A stretch of 64,000 bases of DNA from Oscillospiraceae bacterium (GTDB taxonomy: Bacteria; Bacillota; Clostridia; Oscillospirales; Oscillospiraceae): contig CADBJU010000004.1 of assembly GCA_902795045.1 (NCBI GenBank), forward strand, positions 29,045 to 93,044, in the 5' to 3' direction. Positions within the stretch are counted from its first letter, which is position 1. The number at the start of each line of letters is the position of its first letter. Shown here piece by piece: positions 1-8,266 of this stretch. Made by a program: the position numbers and the translations under genes. The notes beneath the pieces are model-generated. The model saw only the letters and a list, made by a program, of their open reading frames with translations, was not told the DNA's origin and did no database searches.

Positions 1-98
1 CGGCGAAAGCCGGGGTATTATTCTGCATTGCGGCAGCGCATTACCCGCTGTCCGGGGTGGGGCATAAGCTTTCAGGGGAAATATAGCCCCAAAAACAG

Positions 99-128
99 TT
101 GAGCAACTCCTACGCTTTGTGGTATACT
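99..128 (+). promoter_or_regulatory. Sigma-70-type promoter for the membrane redox pair
   Basis: TTGAGC and TATACT are separated by 18 bases. They lie 43 bases before the start of the CD1871A-like gene, and a GAGGGGAG ribosome site follows. Nothing else is seen in the first 98 bases. Confidence 0.55.
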
Positions 129-170
129 ACCAAATAACCCAAGACAAATTCTGAGGGGAGTGGTGCATAC

Positions 171-935
171 ATGTCATATAAAAAAATCCTGCTGATCGCC
201 CAGTCGCTGCTGTGCGCGGCGCTGGTCGTGATGCTGGCTGTCTCGGCGGTGGGGATCTACCGCACCGGGATCGCCGAGAAGCAGGCCGACCCGCTGGCCT
301 GGGTCTATACCCGCGAGAAGGCCGCCGCGGCTCTCAAGACCGCGCTGCCGGTATTCCTGCTGGCGGCGGGCGTGACGGTTGCCTGCGCGGTGCTGAACGT
401 CCGGGATGAAAACGAAAACAAGCCCGTCAAGGATATCGAGCTCAACCGCGACCTCATGCTCTCTCGTGTCGCGCAGCCGAGTGAGGCTATGAAAAAGGAG
501 CAGGCCCTGCAGAAAAAGCTCCTGTACGGCGGCTGGGGCGGCTTTGCGCTGTGCATGGTGCCGGTGGTACTGTACATGGCAAACGGCGCGCATTTTCCGA
601 ACGACGATCTGGAGCAGGTGATGGGGGCGCTGGCCATCCATGTCTTCCCCTGGATCATCCTGGGCCTTGCCTGCCTGATGGTGTCCGCCGTTTTGCAGGG
701 CAAGAGCATCGAGCAGGAGTACGACGCCATCATGGCGCGCATCAAGGAAGAGAAGGCGGCCGGGATCAAGGCCGAACCGAAGGCGGAAGAGCCCGCACGG
801 AATGTGAACGCGCTGCGCTGGGTAATCCTCGCGATCGCGGCGGCGTTCATCATCATCGGCATCCGCAACGGCAGCATGGCGGCGGTCGTCAACAAGGCGA
901 TCAGAATTTGTACGGAGTGTGTTGGCCTTGGATAA
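171..935 (+). CDS. CD1871A-like CXXC membrane protein
   Basis: Integral membrane protein of 254 residues with four predicted membrane segments (about 7-25, 56-74, 122-140 and 152-174), a charged Glu/Lys/Ala linker, and a last hydrophobic helix that runs into the C-terminal signature RICTECVGLG. That ending is the mark of the short clostridial CD1871A-type CXXC proteins, which usually have only the last helix; here a much longer N-terminal membrane part precedes it. The stop overlaps the start of the 4Fe-4S/TlpA gene, so the two are translationally coupled and probably form one electron-transfer or thiol-redox module at the membrane. The reaction is unknown. Start chosen at ATG after a GAGGGGAGTGG ribosome site. 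Confidence 0.7.
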   Translation: MSYKKILLIAQSLLCAALVVMLAVSAVGIYRTGIAEKQADPLAWVYTREKAAAALKTALPVFLLAAGVTVACAVLNVRDENENKPVKDIELNRDLMLSRVAQPSEAMKKEQALQKKLLYGGWGGFALCMVPVVLYMANGAHFPNDDLEQVMGALAIHVFPWIILGLACLMVSAVLQGKSIEQEYDAIMARIKEEKAAGIKAEPKAEEPARNVNALRWVILAIAAAFIIIGIRNGSMAAVVNKAIRICTECVGLG

Positions 936-2370
936 TGTGAAAACCTCCTGGTGGGAATCCCACCGCCCGTCCAAGAGACGGCTCGTGCAGCTCTACTGCG
1001 CGCTTTTATACAACGCCCATGTCAAGGGCTTTCTGGAGGGCGAGATCTACAAAAGCAAGTCCCCCACCACCAAGGGCATCTGCGTGCCGGGCTTCAACTG
1101 CTATTCCTGCCCCGGCGCAATAGGCGCCTGCCCGTTGGGCTCGCTGCAAAACGCCATCGGCACCACGGACAAGCAGATCGGCTTTTATGTCTTCGGCATT
1201 CTCATGCTCTACGGCCTCATGCTGGGCCGCACCATCTGCGGCTGGCTGTGTCCGCTGGGGCTGATCCAGGAGCTGCTCAACAAGCTGCCCACGCCGAAGC
1301 TCAAAAAGAACCGCGTCACGCGGGCGCTTTCGTGGCTCAAATACGTGATCCTCGGCGTCTTCGTCATCGGCATCACCGCCTGGTACGGCATCGCCCACGG
1401 CGTGGCCCTGCCCGCCTTCTGCAAGTACATATGCCCGGCGGGCACCTTTGAGGGCGCAATGTTCCTGCTGGCCAATCCTGCCAACGCCGGGGACTTCAGC
1501 ATGCTGAACATCCTCTTTACCCGCAAGTTCGTCATCATGCTCATCATCGGCCTTGCCTGCGTGTTCTGCTACCGCTCCTTCTGCCGCTTCCTCTGTCCCC
1601 TCGGCGCGATCTACGGCCTGTTCAGCAAGGTCGCCGTCGTGGGCGTGAAGGTGGACGCGTCGCGCTGCAACCACTGCGGCTCCTGCGTCCGCAGCTGCGG
1701 AATGGACGTGCGCCATGTGGGCGACCATGAGTGCATCCACTGTGCCAAGTGCATGGACGTGTGCAATCAGAAGGCCATCAGTCTCAAGGCGGGCACCTTC
1801 ACCCTCAAGGCCCCGGCGGGCGGCTGCGCCGACGACAAGCCCGACAGCGAGGCAAAGCGCCAAAAGTTCGGGAAGATCGCCTGGGGCGCTGCTCTCGCGG
1901 TATTGTGCTTTGCGCTGGCCTGGTATAACTTCCTCGATCCGAACATCAAAAAGAAGAGCGCCGAACCCGCCGAGCCTGTCCAGGTAGCACAGACGGAGGC
2001 AACGGCGCAGGACTGGTCAAGCGACGCGCCGCTCGGCTGCGAGGTGGGCAATCTGCTGCCCGACTTCACCATCACCTGCCTTGACGGGAGCGAGTTCCAC
2101 CTTGCCGAAACTCGCGGCAAGCCGGTGTTTATCAATCTCTGGGCGACCTACTGCGGCCCCTGCGTGAAGGAGCTGCCGCATTTCAGCGAGCTTTACAAGG
2201 CCCACGAAGACGACATCGCCATGCTGGCTCTGCACTCGGATATTGTTGCCGACGATCCGCAGGAGTACCTGGATGAGTTCGGCAAGGACTGGGTCATGCC
2301 CTTTGCGGGGCGAGGTCATCTACAACCAGCGCGGCTCTGTGACGCCGGAGATGCTCGCGACTCTGTATGA
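919..2370 (+). CDS. 4Fe-4S (NapH-like) membrane protein fused to TlpA thioredoxin, frameshifted
   Basis: Residues 1 to about 340 are a membrane ferredoxin of the NapH/RdxA kind: CXXXCP clusters in the membrane part (GRTICGWLCPLGLIQ and a second RSFCRFLCPLGAIY), then two ferredoxin-type cysteine clusters (CNHCGSCVRSC and CIHCAKCMDVC). A hydrophobic helix and linker follow, then a TlpA-type thioredoxin domain with WATYCGPC. The frame breaks near 2306, immediately after MPFA, so the printed C-terminus past that point is out of frame. A second thioredoxin copy continues to 2793 in the next frame. The likely role is passing electrons from the cytoplasm to a periplasm-side thioredoxin that reduces surface protein thiols, together with the upstream CD1871A-like protein. 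GTG at 919 overlaps the upstream stop; start is uncertain (in-frame alternatives 928, 937). Confidence 0.7.
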   Translation: MLALDNVKTSWWESHRPSKRRLVQLYCALLYNAHVKGFLEGEIYKSKSPTTKGICVPGFNCYSCPGAIGACPLGSLQNAIGTTDKQIGFYVFGILMLYGLMLGRTICGWLCPLGLIQELLNKLPTPKLKKNRVTRALSWLKYVILGVFVIGITAWYGIAHGVALPAFCKYICPAGTFEGAMFLLANPANAGDFSMLNILFTRKFVIMLIIGLACVFCYRSFCRFLCPLGAIYGLFSKVAVVGVKVDASRCNHCGSCVRSCGMDVRHVGDHECIHCAKCMDVCNQKAISLKAGTFTLKAPAGGCADDKPDSEAKRQKFGKIAWGAALAVLCFALAWYNFLDPNIKKKSAEPAEPVQVAQTEATAQDWSSDAPLGCEVGNLLPDFTITCLDGSEFHLAETRGKPVFINLWATYCGPCVKELPHFSELYKAHEDDIAMLALHSDIVADDPQEYLDEFGKDWVMPFAGRGHLQPARLCDAGDARDSV

Positions 2371-2793
2371 GCAGGCGTCCGCAGGCGCCGAGGCCGCCCC
2401 CATCGCGGAGTTTACAAGCGACGCGCCCATCGGCTGCGAGGTGGGCAATCAGCTGCCCGACTTCACCATCACCTGCCTTGACGGGAGCGAGTTCCACCTT
2501 GCCGAAACTCGCGGCAAGCCGGTGTTTATCAATCTTTGGGCGACCTACTGCGGCCCCTGCGTGAAGGAGCTGCCGCATTTCAGCGAGCTTTACAAGGCGC
2601 ATGAGGACGACATCGCCATGCTGGCTCTGCACTCGGATATTGTTGCCGACGATCCGCAGGAGTACCTGGATGAGTTCGGCAAGGACTGGGTCATGCCCTT
2701 TGCGACCGGAAGGGCGAGGTCATCTACAACCAGCGCGGCAGCGTGACGCCCGAGATGCTGGCAACCCTCTACGAGCAGGCATCAGCGAAGTAA
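2020..2793 (+). repeat. Tandem duplication of a TlpA-domain coding unit
   Basis: Two nearly identical units of about 380-400 bases: the first starts at 2020 and the second at 2417. They differ by a handful of substitutions and by one 7-base indel: between the MPFA codons and the GEVIYNQ codons the second copy has seven extra bases. The high identity suggests a recent duplication or a homogenised pair. Confidence 0.85.
2308..2793 (+). pseudogene. Second thioredoxin (TlpA) domain of the preceding gene, in shifted frames
   Basis: After the break at about 2306 the protein continues one frame over as GEVIYNQRGSVTPEM, a short linker and a complete second thioredoxin start with WATYCGPC, up to MPFA near 2705. 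The frame then breaks again and returns to the original one, giving DRKGEVIYNQ and ending at TAA 2791-2793. The two shifts cancel, so the ancestral gene was probably one open frame from 919 to 2793. In both copies the stretch between MPFA and GEVIYN is only zero to three residues; the intact TlpA protein at 52776-54128 has about 23 residues there, including the cis-proline loop WPT. A thioredoxin fold without that loop should not work. Confidence 0.65.
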
Positions 2794-2799
2794 TCCATA

Positions 2800-2843
2800 A
2801 AAAATAATGCGCTCATCCCGTGTGAGATGAGCGCATTATTTTT
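2800..2843. terminator. Bidirectional rho-independent terminator
   Basis: Perfect 18-base-pair stem (2800-2817 with 2826-2843) around an 8-base loop, with A-tracts at the left and T-tracts at the right, placed between the convergent redox gene and HAD gene. Confidence 0.9.
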
Positions 2844-2852
2844 GCATTTGAA

Positions 2853-4298
2853 TTATTTCCCGGAATAAAACTCGGTCGTTGTGGGATTGGCCTGAATCAG
2901 GACGGAGCTCTGGCGGAAGGTCTCGACCAGCTCGTCCGCCGCTGCGTGAACGGCTTCTTCATTCGTATCGCTCAGATAGATCACCAGCGTGTATTCCTGG
3001 TAGAGCGTGTCGCCGTCGAGCCAGCCGCCGTTTGCCTCCTGCATGGTGTAGCCGCCGAAGTGGCGCACAAGGATCTCCCTGGCCTTCTCCTGGGCTTCGG
3101 CCTGGGTGAAGACGGGCTTGTTGGTGTCTTTGTCGTTGGTGCCGAGATAGAGGACGTACTGGATGCTGCTGTCACTCTCAGACTCTGCGGGGGCAGCAGG
3201 CTCGGCGGGAGTACGGTCCTCGGCCAGGTCGTTCAGCCAGTTGAAGGCGCCGGTCTTGACCACCTTGTCGCCGTAGATGGTGCGGAAATCGTCGCGCATG
3301 GAGATCACCTGGAAGCCTGAGTCCGCCCACTTGGTTTTCAGGCTCTCGGTCTTTTCGGGATTGCCGTAATCCCGCACATCGTCGTCCGCCACCAGCATGA
3401 AGGCCGCGCTGCGGTAGGGGTTGTTGCTGATGGTGTACATGTGCATGCTCACGTCGCCGCTGGAGTTGCCGAAGGAGAGCACAGGCTTGCGGCCGATCTC
3501 CTTGACGATCTGAGTGACCTTGTTCATCTTGAGGTTTTTGATGAGCAGCTGATCGGTGCGGATCACGTCGTCCCCGGCCTTGAACACATACTCCAGACCA
3601 TCCTCGCCGTGCTGGCCGGTGGCCTCGAGCGCAACGTCCATGCCGATGATGCGCTCATAGGGGATGTCGAGCATGCCCTCAATGAAGGTGCGGCAGATGA
3701 AGCGGTCGCTGCCGGAGCAGATGTAGCACTGAAAGCCGTTGTCCTCCAGATAGTCCACGACCTCGATCATCGGGGTATAGAAGCAGGTGGCATAGGTCAT
3801 GCCCTCGAAGCCGTCCACATTGCGCACCAGGCACCCGGTCACAAAGTCCGCAAACTCCTTGAGCGTGAGCCCCGCATAGGCCCTGGCCGCGTGGGTTGCA
3901 TGGAGCATATCCATATGATCGGGGAAGGACTTATCGATCGCGTGGTCGCGCAGCATGCGCCCAAACTCCAGCATCTCGGCGTCAGGCGTGTAGCCGGGGT
4001 CCTTCAGGATGCGCCAGGCCAGCAGATAATATTCCAGATACGTCGGACAGAGCTCGGCACAGAGGGTGCCGTCCATGTCGAAGACCGCGATGCGGTCGGC
4101 GGGCGGGATGTAGTCCGGCGAGGCTTCATTCGTCACGGCCTCCACATAGTCGATCAGCGCGCCCAGCGCGGGGGCGCCGTCGTTCCAGTCCGCAAAAACT
4201 TCCTCGGTCGTGCAGCCGTCGTCCGCGAAGGCCGTGCCGAAGGAGCACAGGCTCAGCGCAATGGCGAGGACCAGACAGAGTGCGAGCAGCTTTTTCAT
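2853..4298 (-). CDS. Secreted HAD-family phosphatase with C-terminal DUF3574-like domain
   Basis: 481 residues. A signal peptide (about 1-25, ending SFGTAFA-D) precedes a haloacid dehalogenase phosphatase core: motif I FDMDGTL at about 73-79, motif II in the YICSGSD segment, and motif IV in FGNSSGDVSMHMY. It should hydrolyse a phosphomonoester outside the membrane. After a Pro/Ala/Glu linker near residue 375 comes a separate domain of about 100 residues starting YVLYLGTNDKD, which resembles DUF3574; that assignment is from memory of the family and is weaker. ATG at 4298 is preferred over the upstream ATGs because AAGGAG lies 7 bases before it. Monocistronic, with its own promoter and terminator. 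Confidence 0.75.
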   Translation of the reverse strand: MKKLLALCLVLAIALSLCSFGTAFADDGCTTEEVFADWNDGAPALGALIDYVEAVTNEASPDYIPPADRIAVFDMDGTLCAELCPTYLEYYLLAWRILKDPGYTPDAEMLEFGRMLRDHAIDKSFPDHMDMLHATHAARAYAGLTLKEFADFVTGCLVRNVDGFEGMTYATCFYTPMIEVVDYLEDNGFQCYICSGSDRFICRTFIEGMLDIPYERIIGMDVALEATGQHGEDGLEYVFKAGDDVIRTDQLLIKNLKMNKVTQIVKEIGRKPVLSFGNSSGDVSMHMYTISNNPYRSAAFMLVADDDVRDYGNPEKTESLKTKWADSGFQVISMRDDFRTIYGDKVVKTGAFNWLNDLAEDRTPAEPAAPAESESDSSIQYVLYLGTNDKDTNKPVFTQAEAQEKAREILVRHFGGYTMQEANGGWLDGDTLYQEYTLVIYLSDTNEEAVHAAADELVETFRQSSVLIQANPTTTEFYSGK

Positions 4299-4358
4299 GG
4301 TCATTCTCCTTAACAAAATATGTGCCGCGCCTGAGCCCGGCGGATCAAAAGCAGAAAA

Positions 4359-4387
4359 ATCATAACATAGACATCGGGGAAAGTCAA
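4359..4387 (-). promoter_or_regulatory. Promoter of the HAD phosphatase gene
   Basis: On the minus strand TTGACT and TATGAT are spaced by 17 bases, about 60 bases before the ATG at 4298. Confidence 0.7.
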
Positions 4388-4421
4388 TTTTCCTGTTTGC
4401 CGCCGGATATCAATAAAACAT

Positions 4422-4450
4422 TTGCTTTGTCGGGATAAAGCTGTTATACT
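4422..4450 (+). promoter_or_regulatory. Promoter of the secreted protein gene at 4488
   Basis: TTGCTT and TATACT spaced by 17 bases, 37 bases before the start codon. It diverges from the HAD gene promoter just upstream. Confidence 0.65.
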
Positions 4451-4487
4451 GATTTCATACAACACAATATAAGAAAGGACATTAACC

Positions 4488-5381
4488 ATGAAAAAAATCA
4501 TTGCCATGCTTCTCGTTCTTGTCATGCTGCTGGCGCTGTCCGCGACGGCCCTGGCTGACGAAGCGCCCGCAGAGGGTGAGACCGCCGGTTCCAAGACTCT
4601 CAGCTTTATCTCCGCCTGGAGAGGGATCACAGCGGCCGAGCTCAACGGCGCCTTCTACAAGATCGGTGACCTTGAAATGGACGTGTGGCTCCCCGATGTG
4701 CTGACTGCGCAGACGGACAAGCCCGACGACGCCTATTTCCTGTATGCCGACAGCACCGGCAACGCCACCATCAAAGCCCACATTGTCGACCTTGACGGCG
4801 CCAAGACGCTGGAAGAGGTGGAGAAGAACGTTGTCGATTCCGGCTGCCAGAGCGACGGCATCTACTGGATCAACGGCTTTGACGCGCTGGTCTTCGAGAA
4901 CAAGTCCAACGACAGCATCAATGCCGTCATCCTCATCACCGATGAAGACGCCGGTGTGGAGTTCGTCTTCTCCGGCGTGTCGAATCAGGACATGTACTCC
5001 CTCAGCTCCCTTGTCCTGGCCACCATCCAGCATCATACCCTCGATATTGAAGATGTTGCCCTGATGATGGACGCCGACCAGCAGAACGTCTGGGGTCCCA
5101 ACCATCATGTCTTCTACGGCAAGATCCAGGACTCCGACAAGTCCGGCATCACGGTCAACATGTGGGATGAGGGCATCGATGCCGAGAGCATCAAGAGCGT
5201 CAACAACTGGGACGCCCTCAGACAGGACAAGATCGACCTGTACAAGCTCTACAGCAATGTCCTGGAGAATTTCCACATGGATGATGACATCGTGCTGACC
5301 ATGCACTTTTGCGATGCCAAGGAAGAGACCAGCTTCCTGACCATAGAGGACGGCGAGATCACCTACGACGTATTCGCCTGA
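4488..5381 (+). CDS. Secreted protein of unknown function
   Basis: 297 residues with a clear signal peptide (1-23, ending ATALA-DE). No lipobox and no further membrane segment, so it is released or wall-associated. The mature part is acidic and looks like mixed alpha/beta with repeated strand-like blocks (VIDLDG-type and VILITDEDAGVEFVFSG), but I recognise no catalytic motif. An AAGAAAGGA ribosome site precedes the ATG. It is transcribed alone, with its own promoter and a strong terminator. The divergent neighbour is also a secreted protein. Confidence 0.75.
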   Translation: MKKIIAMLLVLVMLLALSATALADEAPAEGETAGSKTLSFISAWRGITAAELNGAFYKIGDLEMDVWLPDVLTAQTDKPDDAYFLYADSTGNATIKAHIVDLDGAKTLEEVEKNVVDSGCQSDGIYWINGFDALVFENKSNDSINAVILITDEDAGVEFVFSGVSNQDMYSLSSLVLATIQHHTLDIEDVALMMDADQQNVWGPNHHVFYGKIQDSDKSGITVNMWDEGIDAESIKSVNNWDALRQDKIDLYKLYSNVLENFHMDDDIVLTMHFCDAKEETSFLTIEDGEITYDVFA

Positions 5382-5403
5382 TCCTCTTCACAGAAGCAAA
5401 CAG

Positions 5404-5448
5404 AAGTACCCATAGCAGAGGCAGCATTGCCCGCTATGGGTACTTTTT
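5404..5448 (+). terminator. Rho-independent terminator
   Basis: 13-base-pair stem AAGTACCCATAGC with its complement, 16-base loop, followed by a T-run. Confidence 0.85.
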
Positions 5449-5449
5449 T

Positions 5450-5716
5450 GCACGCCCGGCGAGCGCACGTTCTAAACCGGGACCGCCCGGCAGCGGGACG
5501 GTCATAGCCAAAGCAAAGGGCGTCTGTTGTGAGGCGGAACCTGAAGAAGGACGGCGGCAAAGCTCAGGCCCGACGAACAGAAATCATGTAAGGCCACATA
5601 CAAGTGTGAGAATAGCCGCACGGGATCGTTTGTGGCAGACTTGGCGGGGATCAGAGGGAAAGAATGTGTGAGTATCCGGGGAGGTCTCACCGGCGGCATG
5701 AAGTAGACGACATTCA
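5450..5716 (+). mobile_element. Probable group II intron remnant (5' RNA domains only)
   Basis: This gene-free 270 bases has wording typical of domain I to IV of bacterial group II introns: GGTCATAGCCAAAGCAAAG, a GTCTGTTGTGA segment, ACAGAAATCATG, and AGTATCCGGGGAGGTCT, the last normally seen just before the maturase start. No reverse transcriptase frame and no domain V are present, and the sequence runs straight into the end of the diguanylate cyclase gene. Recognition is from memory of such introns, not from a covariance search. Confidence 0.45.
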
Positions 5717-5732
5717 AAATTTTGAGCTGCAG

Positions 5733-6782
5733 TCACGTTTCGTGCTGCTCCAGATATACGGCCAGCATGCGGGCCAGGAAGAAGGCGGCGGCGCACTCGC
5801 TCTCCTGCCAGATGTGCATGGTGCGCACCTCGGGACAAAAGGCCAGATACCCGAACGCCCGTCCGGGACGCGCTGCCTGGGTCAGCATCACGGATTCAAA
5901 ATGCATGCTGCTCAGCGCCTTCGTGAGCGCGGGGCAGGACTGCTCCAGTTCTTCAAAGGTGTGGCAGGCGTAGAGACCGTTTCGCATCAGCGCCTCCGGC
6001 GACTCAACATGCCCGAGTATGCCGCTTTCGGGGTCAATGAGGCGCATGTCGCTGTCGATCAGAAACAGCCGCTGCATGCGCATGTTGTCCTGGACAGAGA
6101 CAAAGGCGAGGCGCAGCTTTTCCGAAACGTCCCTGCCCCGGTCAAAGCCCTCAGCCATGCGGGCAAAAGTATCGTAGAGGCTGCGCTGGGCAAGCTTCGG
6201 GATCTCCAGGTGGGCGTGCTTTTCGGGCACATAGATGATAAAACAGTTGCGACCCTTGGACTTGCCGCGGTAGAGTGTTTTGTCCGACAGGGCAAAGAGC
6301 CCGTCAAAGCTGTCGGCGTCCTTGGGATAGATTGCGCACCCGACTGTGGCGGTGGAAAAAATGACCTTGCCCGCCACGCGCAGATTTTTGCGGAAGACAC
6401 CGCCCTCGGCGTACATCGCATCCAGAAAGTCATGCATCCCGTCATAATCGGTGCTGCCAAAGTAGACGATCAGGAACTCATCACCGCCGAAGCGCCCGGC
6501 CACACCGTCCTCTCCCACAAAACGGGTGAGATCCGCAGCCACACTTTCGAGCATCGCGTCCCCGGTGCGGTGACCGTAATTGTCGTTGATGCTCTTGAAG
6601 TTGTCAAGATCGATGATGATGAGGGAAAAAGGGGTCTCGTCATGGATGAGAGATTGAATAAAGCGGAGTATGTAGGAGCGCGCAACCAGCCCGGTCAGCG
6701 CATCGTGCATGACATTGAGCGGTACGGTTTGCAGAACATCCCGGAAAAACGGGTAACGCGACAGATAATCTGCTGAATACAC
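5733..6782 (-). CDS. Diguanylate cyclase (GGDEF) with C-terminal sensor-like region
   Basis: 349 residues from a GTG start. The GGDEF domain occupies about 25-185, with the active-site motif GRFGGDEF at 97-103 and the upstream LIIIDLDNFKSIND metal-binding block; it should make cyclic di-GMP from two GTP. No RXXD inhibitory site is seen at the usual position before GGDEF. The C-terminal 150 residues look like a GAF-type sensory fold rather than an EAL domain. The open frame extends upstream, but GTG at 6782 is preceded by AAGGGAGG and lies just below a good promoter, so I use it; the resulting protein is cytoplasmic. Confidence 0.8.
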   Translation of the reverse strand: MYSADYLSRYPFFRDVLQTVPLNVMHDALTGLVARSYILRFIQSLIHDETPFSLIIIDLDNFKSINDNYGHRTGDAMLESVAADLTRFVGEDGVAGRFGGDEFLIVYFGSTDYDGMHDFLDAMYAEGGVFRKNLRVAGKVIFSTATVGCAIYPKDADSFDGLFALSDKTLYRGKSKGRNCFIIYVPEKHAHLEIPKLAQRSLYDTFARMAEGFDRGRDVSEKLRLAFVSVQDNMRMQRLFLIDSDMRLIDPESGILGHVESPEALMRNGLYACHTFEELEQSCPALTKALSSMHFESVMLTQAARPGRAFGYLAFCPEVRTMHIWQESECAAAFFLARMLAVYLEQHET

Positions 6783-6815
6783 GGGCGGCGCCTCCCTTCC
6801 TGCTTGATCGGTATT

Positions 6816-6844
6816 ATTGTAACAAACAATAAGAAGGATTGCAA
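6816..6844 (-). promoter_or_regulatory. Promoter of the diguanylate cyclase gene
   Basis: Minus strand TTGCAA and TACAAT with a 17-base spacer, 34 bases before the GTG start. It supports the short start and shows that the gene is not simply part of the upstream MATE operon. Confidence 0.7.
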
Positions 6845-6864
6845 CAAGCTGAAGAAGAAAAAAT

Positions 6865-8253
6865 TCAGGAAATCGCATGCTCCCGCTTGAAGCGGCGGAT
6901 GACAACAAGGGCGGTGACACCGGCGGCGACCGCGACGGAGATGTTGCTGACCATCATGACGATGCCGACACTGGCTTCGCCAAGACTGGTGCAGTGCTGC
7001 AAAAACCAGAAGACCGGGATGCGGAACACAAATACGCGGGCAAAGTTCAAAACCAGCGTGAGCTTCGTCTGCCCCAGTCCGTACAACAGCGCCATCACCG
7101 CCGCGTTGAAGCCCAGCGGGACCGCGCCCAGTGCCTCATAGCGGTAGACCAGGGCGATCATACGGCGAAAGTCATCGCTCCCGCCGTCAAACAGGCCGGA
7201 CAGGAAGTGCAGCTGCCACAGCTCCAGCCCCGAGATCAGTGCGCCGAGCAGCATGTTGATCACGGCAGTTGCGTAGAAGGCATCCAGCATACGCCGGTAT
7301 TTGCCCGCGCCGTAGTTCTGACTGATGATGGCGGAGCTGCCCTGCTGGTAGCCGTTCTGGGGGTTGGTGGTGATGGCACCCAGATTGTTCGACACGCCCA
7401 TCGCGCCTACCATCAGCGCTCCGTAGACCGTACACATGGAATTGACGATGGTCTTGCCGAAGGCAAACAGCGCCTTCTCCGCGATCACCGGCACGGATTG
7501 CCGGACCATCGGCTCCAGGACGCGGCGCTCACGGAAGCTGACCGCCTTCGGGGAGAAGCTGAAGGCACTGTCCCCGATGAGACTGAAGTGCACGGCAAAG
7601 GCAAACATGGTCAGCTCTGACAAAAGCGAGGCTACCGCGATCATGACAAGCCCGCTTTCCAGCACATAGACGAACAGCGCCGTCAGGGAGAGCTTGACGA
7701 CGATGACGGCGATGTTCAGCAGGAAGATCCGCCGGGCATTGCCGCGGGCGCGCTCTACTGCGATGTAGACCTCATTGAGGAAATTCACCACCATGACAAA
7801 AAGCTGCACGATAAAGTACTGCCGCCCCACGGTGATCAGCTCCGCAGGTGTCCCGGCCAGGCGCAGAAAGCCGCCGGTGAAGGGGAGGATCACCGCCAGC
7901 ATCAGAAGGCCGACGCTGAGGCTCGTGGCGTAGAGCGTACTGACGCGCTTTCGCACCAGCAGAAAGTCCCCCTCGCCGTAGGCGCGGCTGATCTGGATCC
8001 CGGCGCCGACGGCAAGACCGCCGCCCACCGAGGACAGCATCAGTCTGAGCTGCGACAGATAGGCTACAGCCGAAACGGATTCCTTGCTGATGTGCGAGGC
8101 CATCAGCGTGTCCAAAATCGTAAAGAGGGCCGCAAGCCCCTGGTACAGGGCCAGCGGCGTACCCACATAGAGCACGACCTTCCACATGGGCGCGTTCAGG
8201 CTCATGTCGAGAAAGCGCCTGTCACGGCTGCTCAGCTCTGCTTTGACTGCCAT
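6865..8253 (-). CDS. MATE-family multidrug/toxin exporter
   Basis: 462 residues with about twelve membrane segments in the two six-helix bundles of MATE transporters (NorM/DinF superfamily). Typical features are the early GTPLALYQGLAALFTILDT segment, GGGLAVGAGIQISRAYG, and the repeat-equivalent NPQNGYQQGSSAIISQNYGAG in the second half. It should export cationic compounds or a metabolite by sodium or proton antiport. It starts 13 bases after the AraC-type regulator on the same strand with a GGAGTGGGG ribosome site, so the two form an operon and the regulator probably controls the exporter. Confidence 0.88.
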   Translation of the reverse strand: MAVKAELSSRDRRFLDMSLNAPMWKVVLYVGTPLALYQGLAALFTILDTLMASHISKESVSAVAYLSQLRLMLSSVGGGLAVGAGIQISRAYGEGDFLLVRKRVSTLYATSLSVGLLMLAVILPFTGGFLRLAGTPAELITVGRQYFIVQLFVMVVNFLNEVYIAVERARGNARRIFLLNIAVIVVKLSLTALFVYVLESGLVMIAVASLLSELTMFAFAVHFSLIGDSAFSFSPKAVSFRERRVLEPMVRQSVPVIAEKALFAFGKTIVNSMCTVYGALMVGAMGVSNNLGAITTNPQNGYQQGSSAIISQNYGAGKYRRMLDAFYATAVINMLLGALISGLELWQLHFLSGLFDGGSDDFRRMIALVYRYEALGAVPLGFNAAVMALLYGLGQTKLTLVLNFARVFVFRIPVFWFLQHCTSLGEASVGIVMMVSNISVAVAAGVTALVVIRRFKREHAIS

Positions 8254-8266
8254 GTCCCCACTCCGT

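Noticed and set aside
5309-5671. 120-codon frame after the secreted protein gene
   Set aside because: Runs through a terminator and the intron-like RNA sequence; no recognisable protein.
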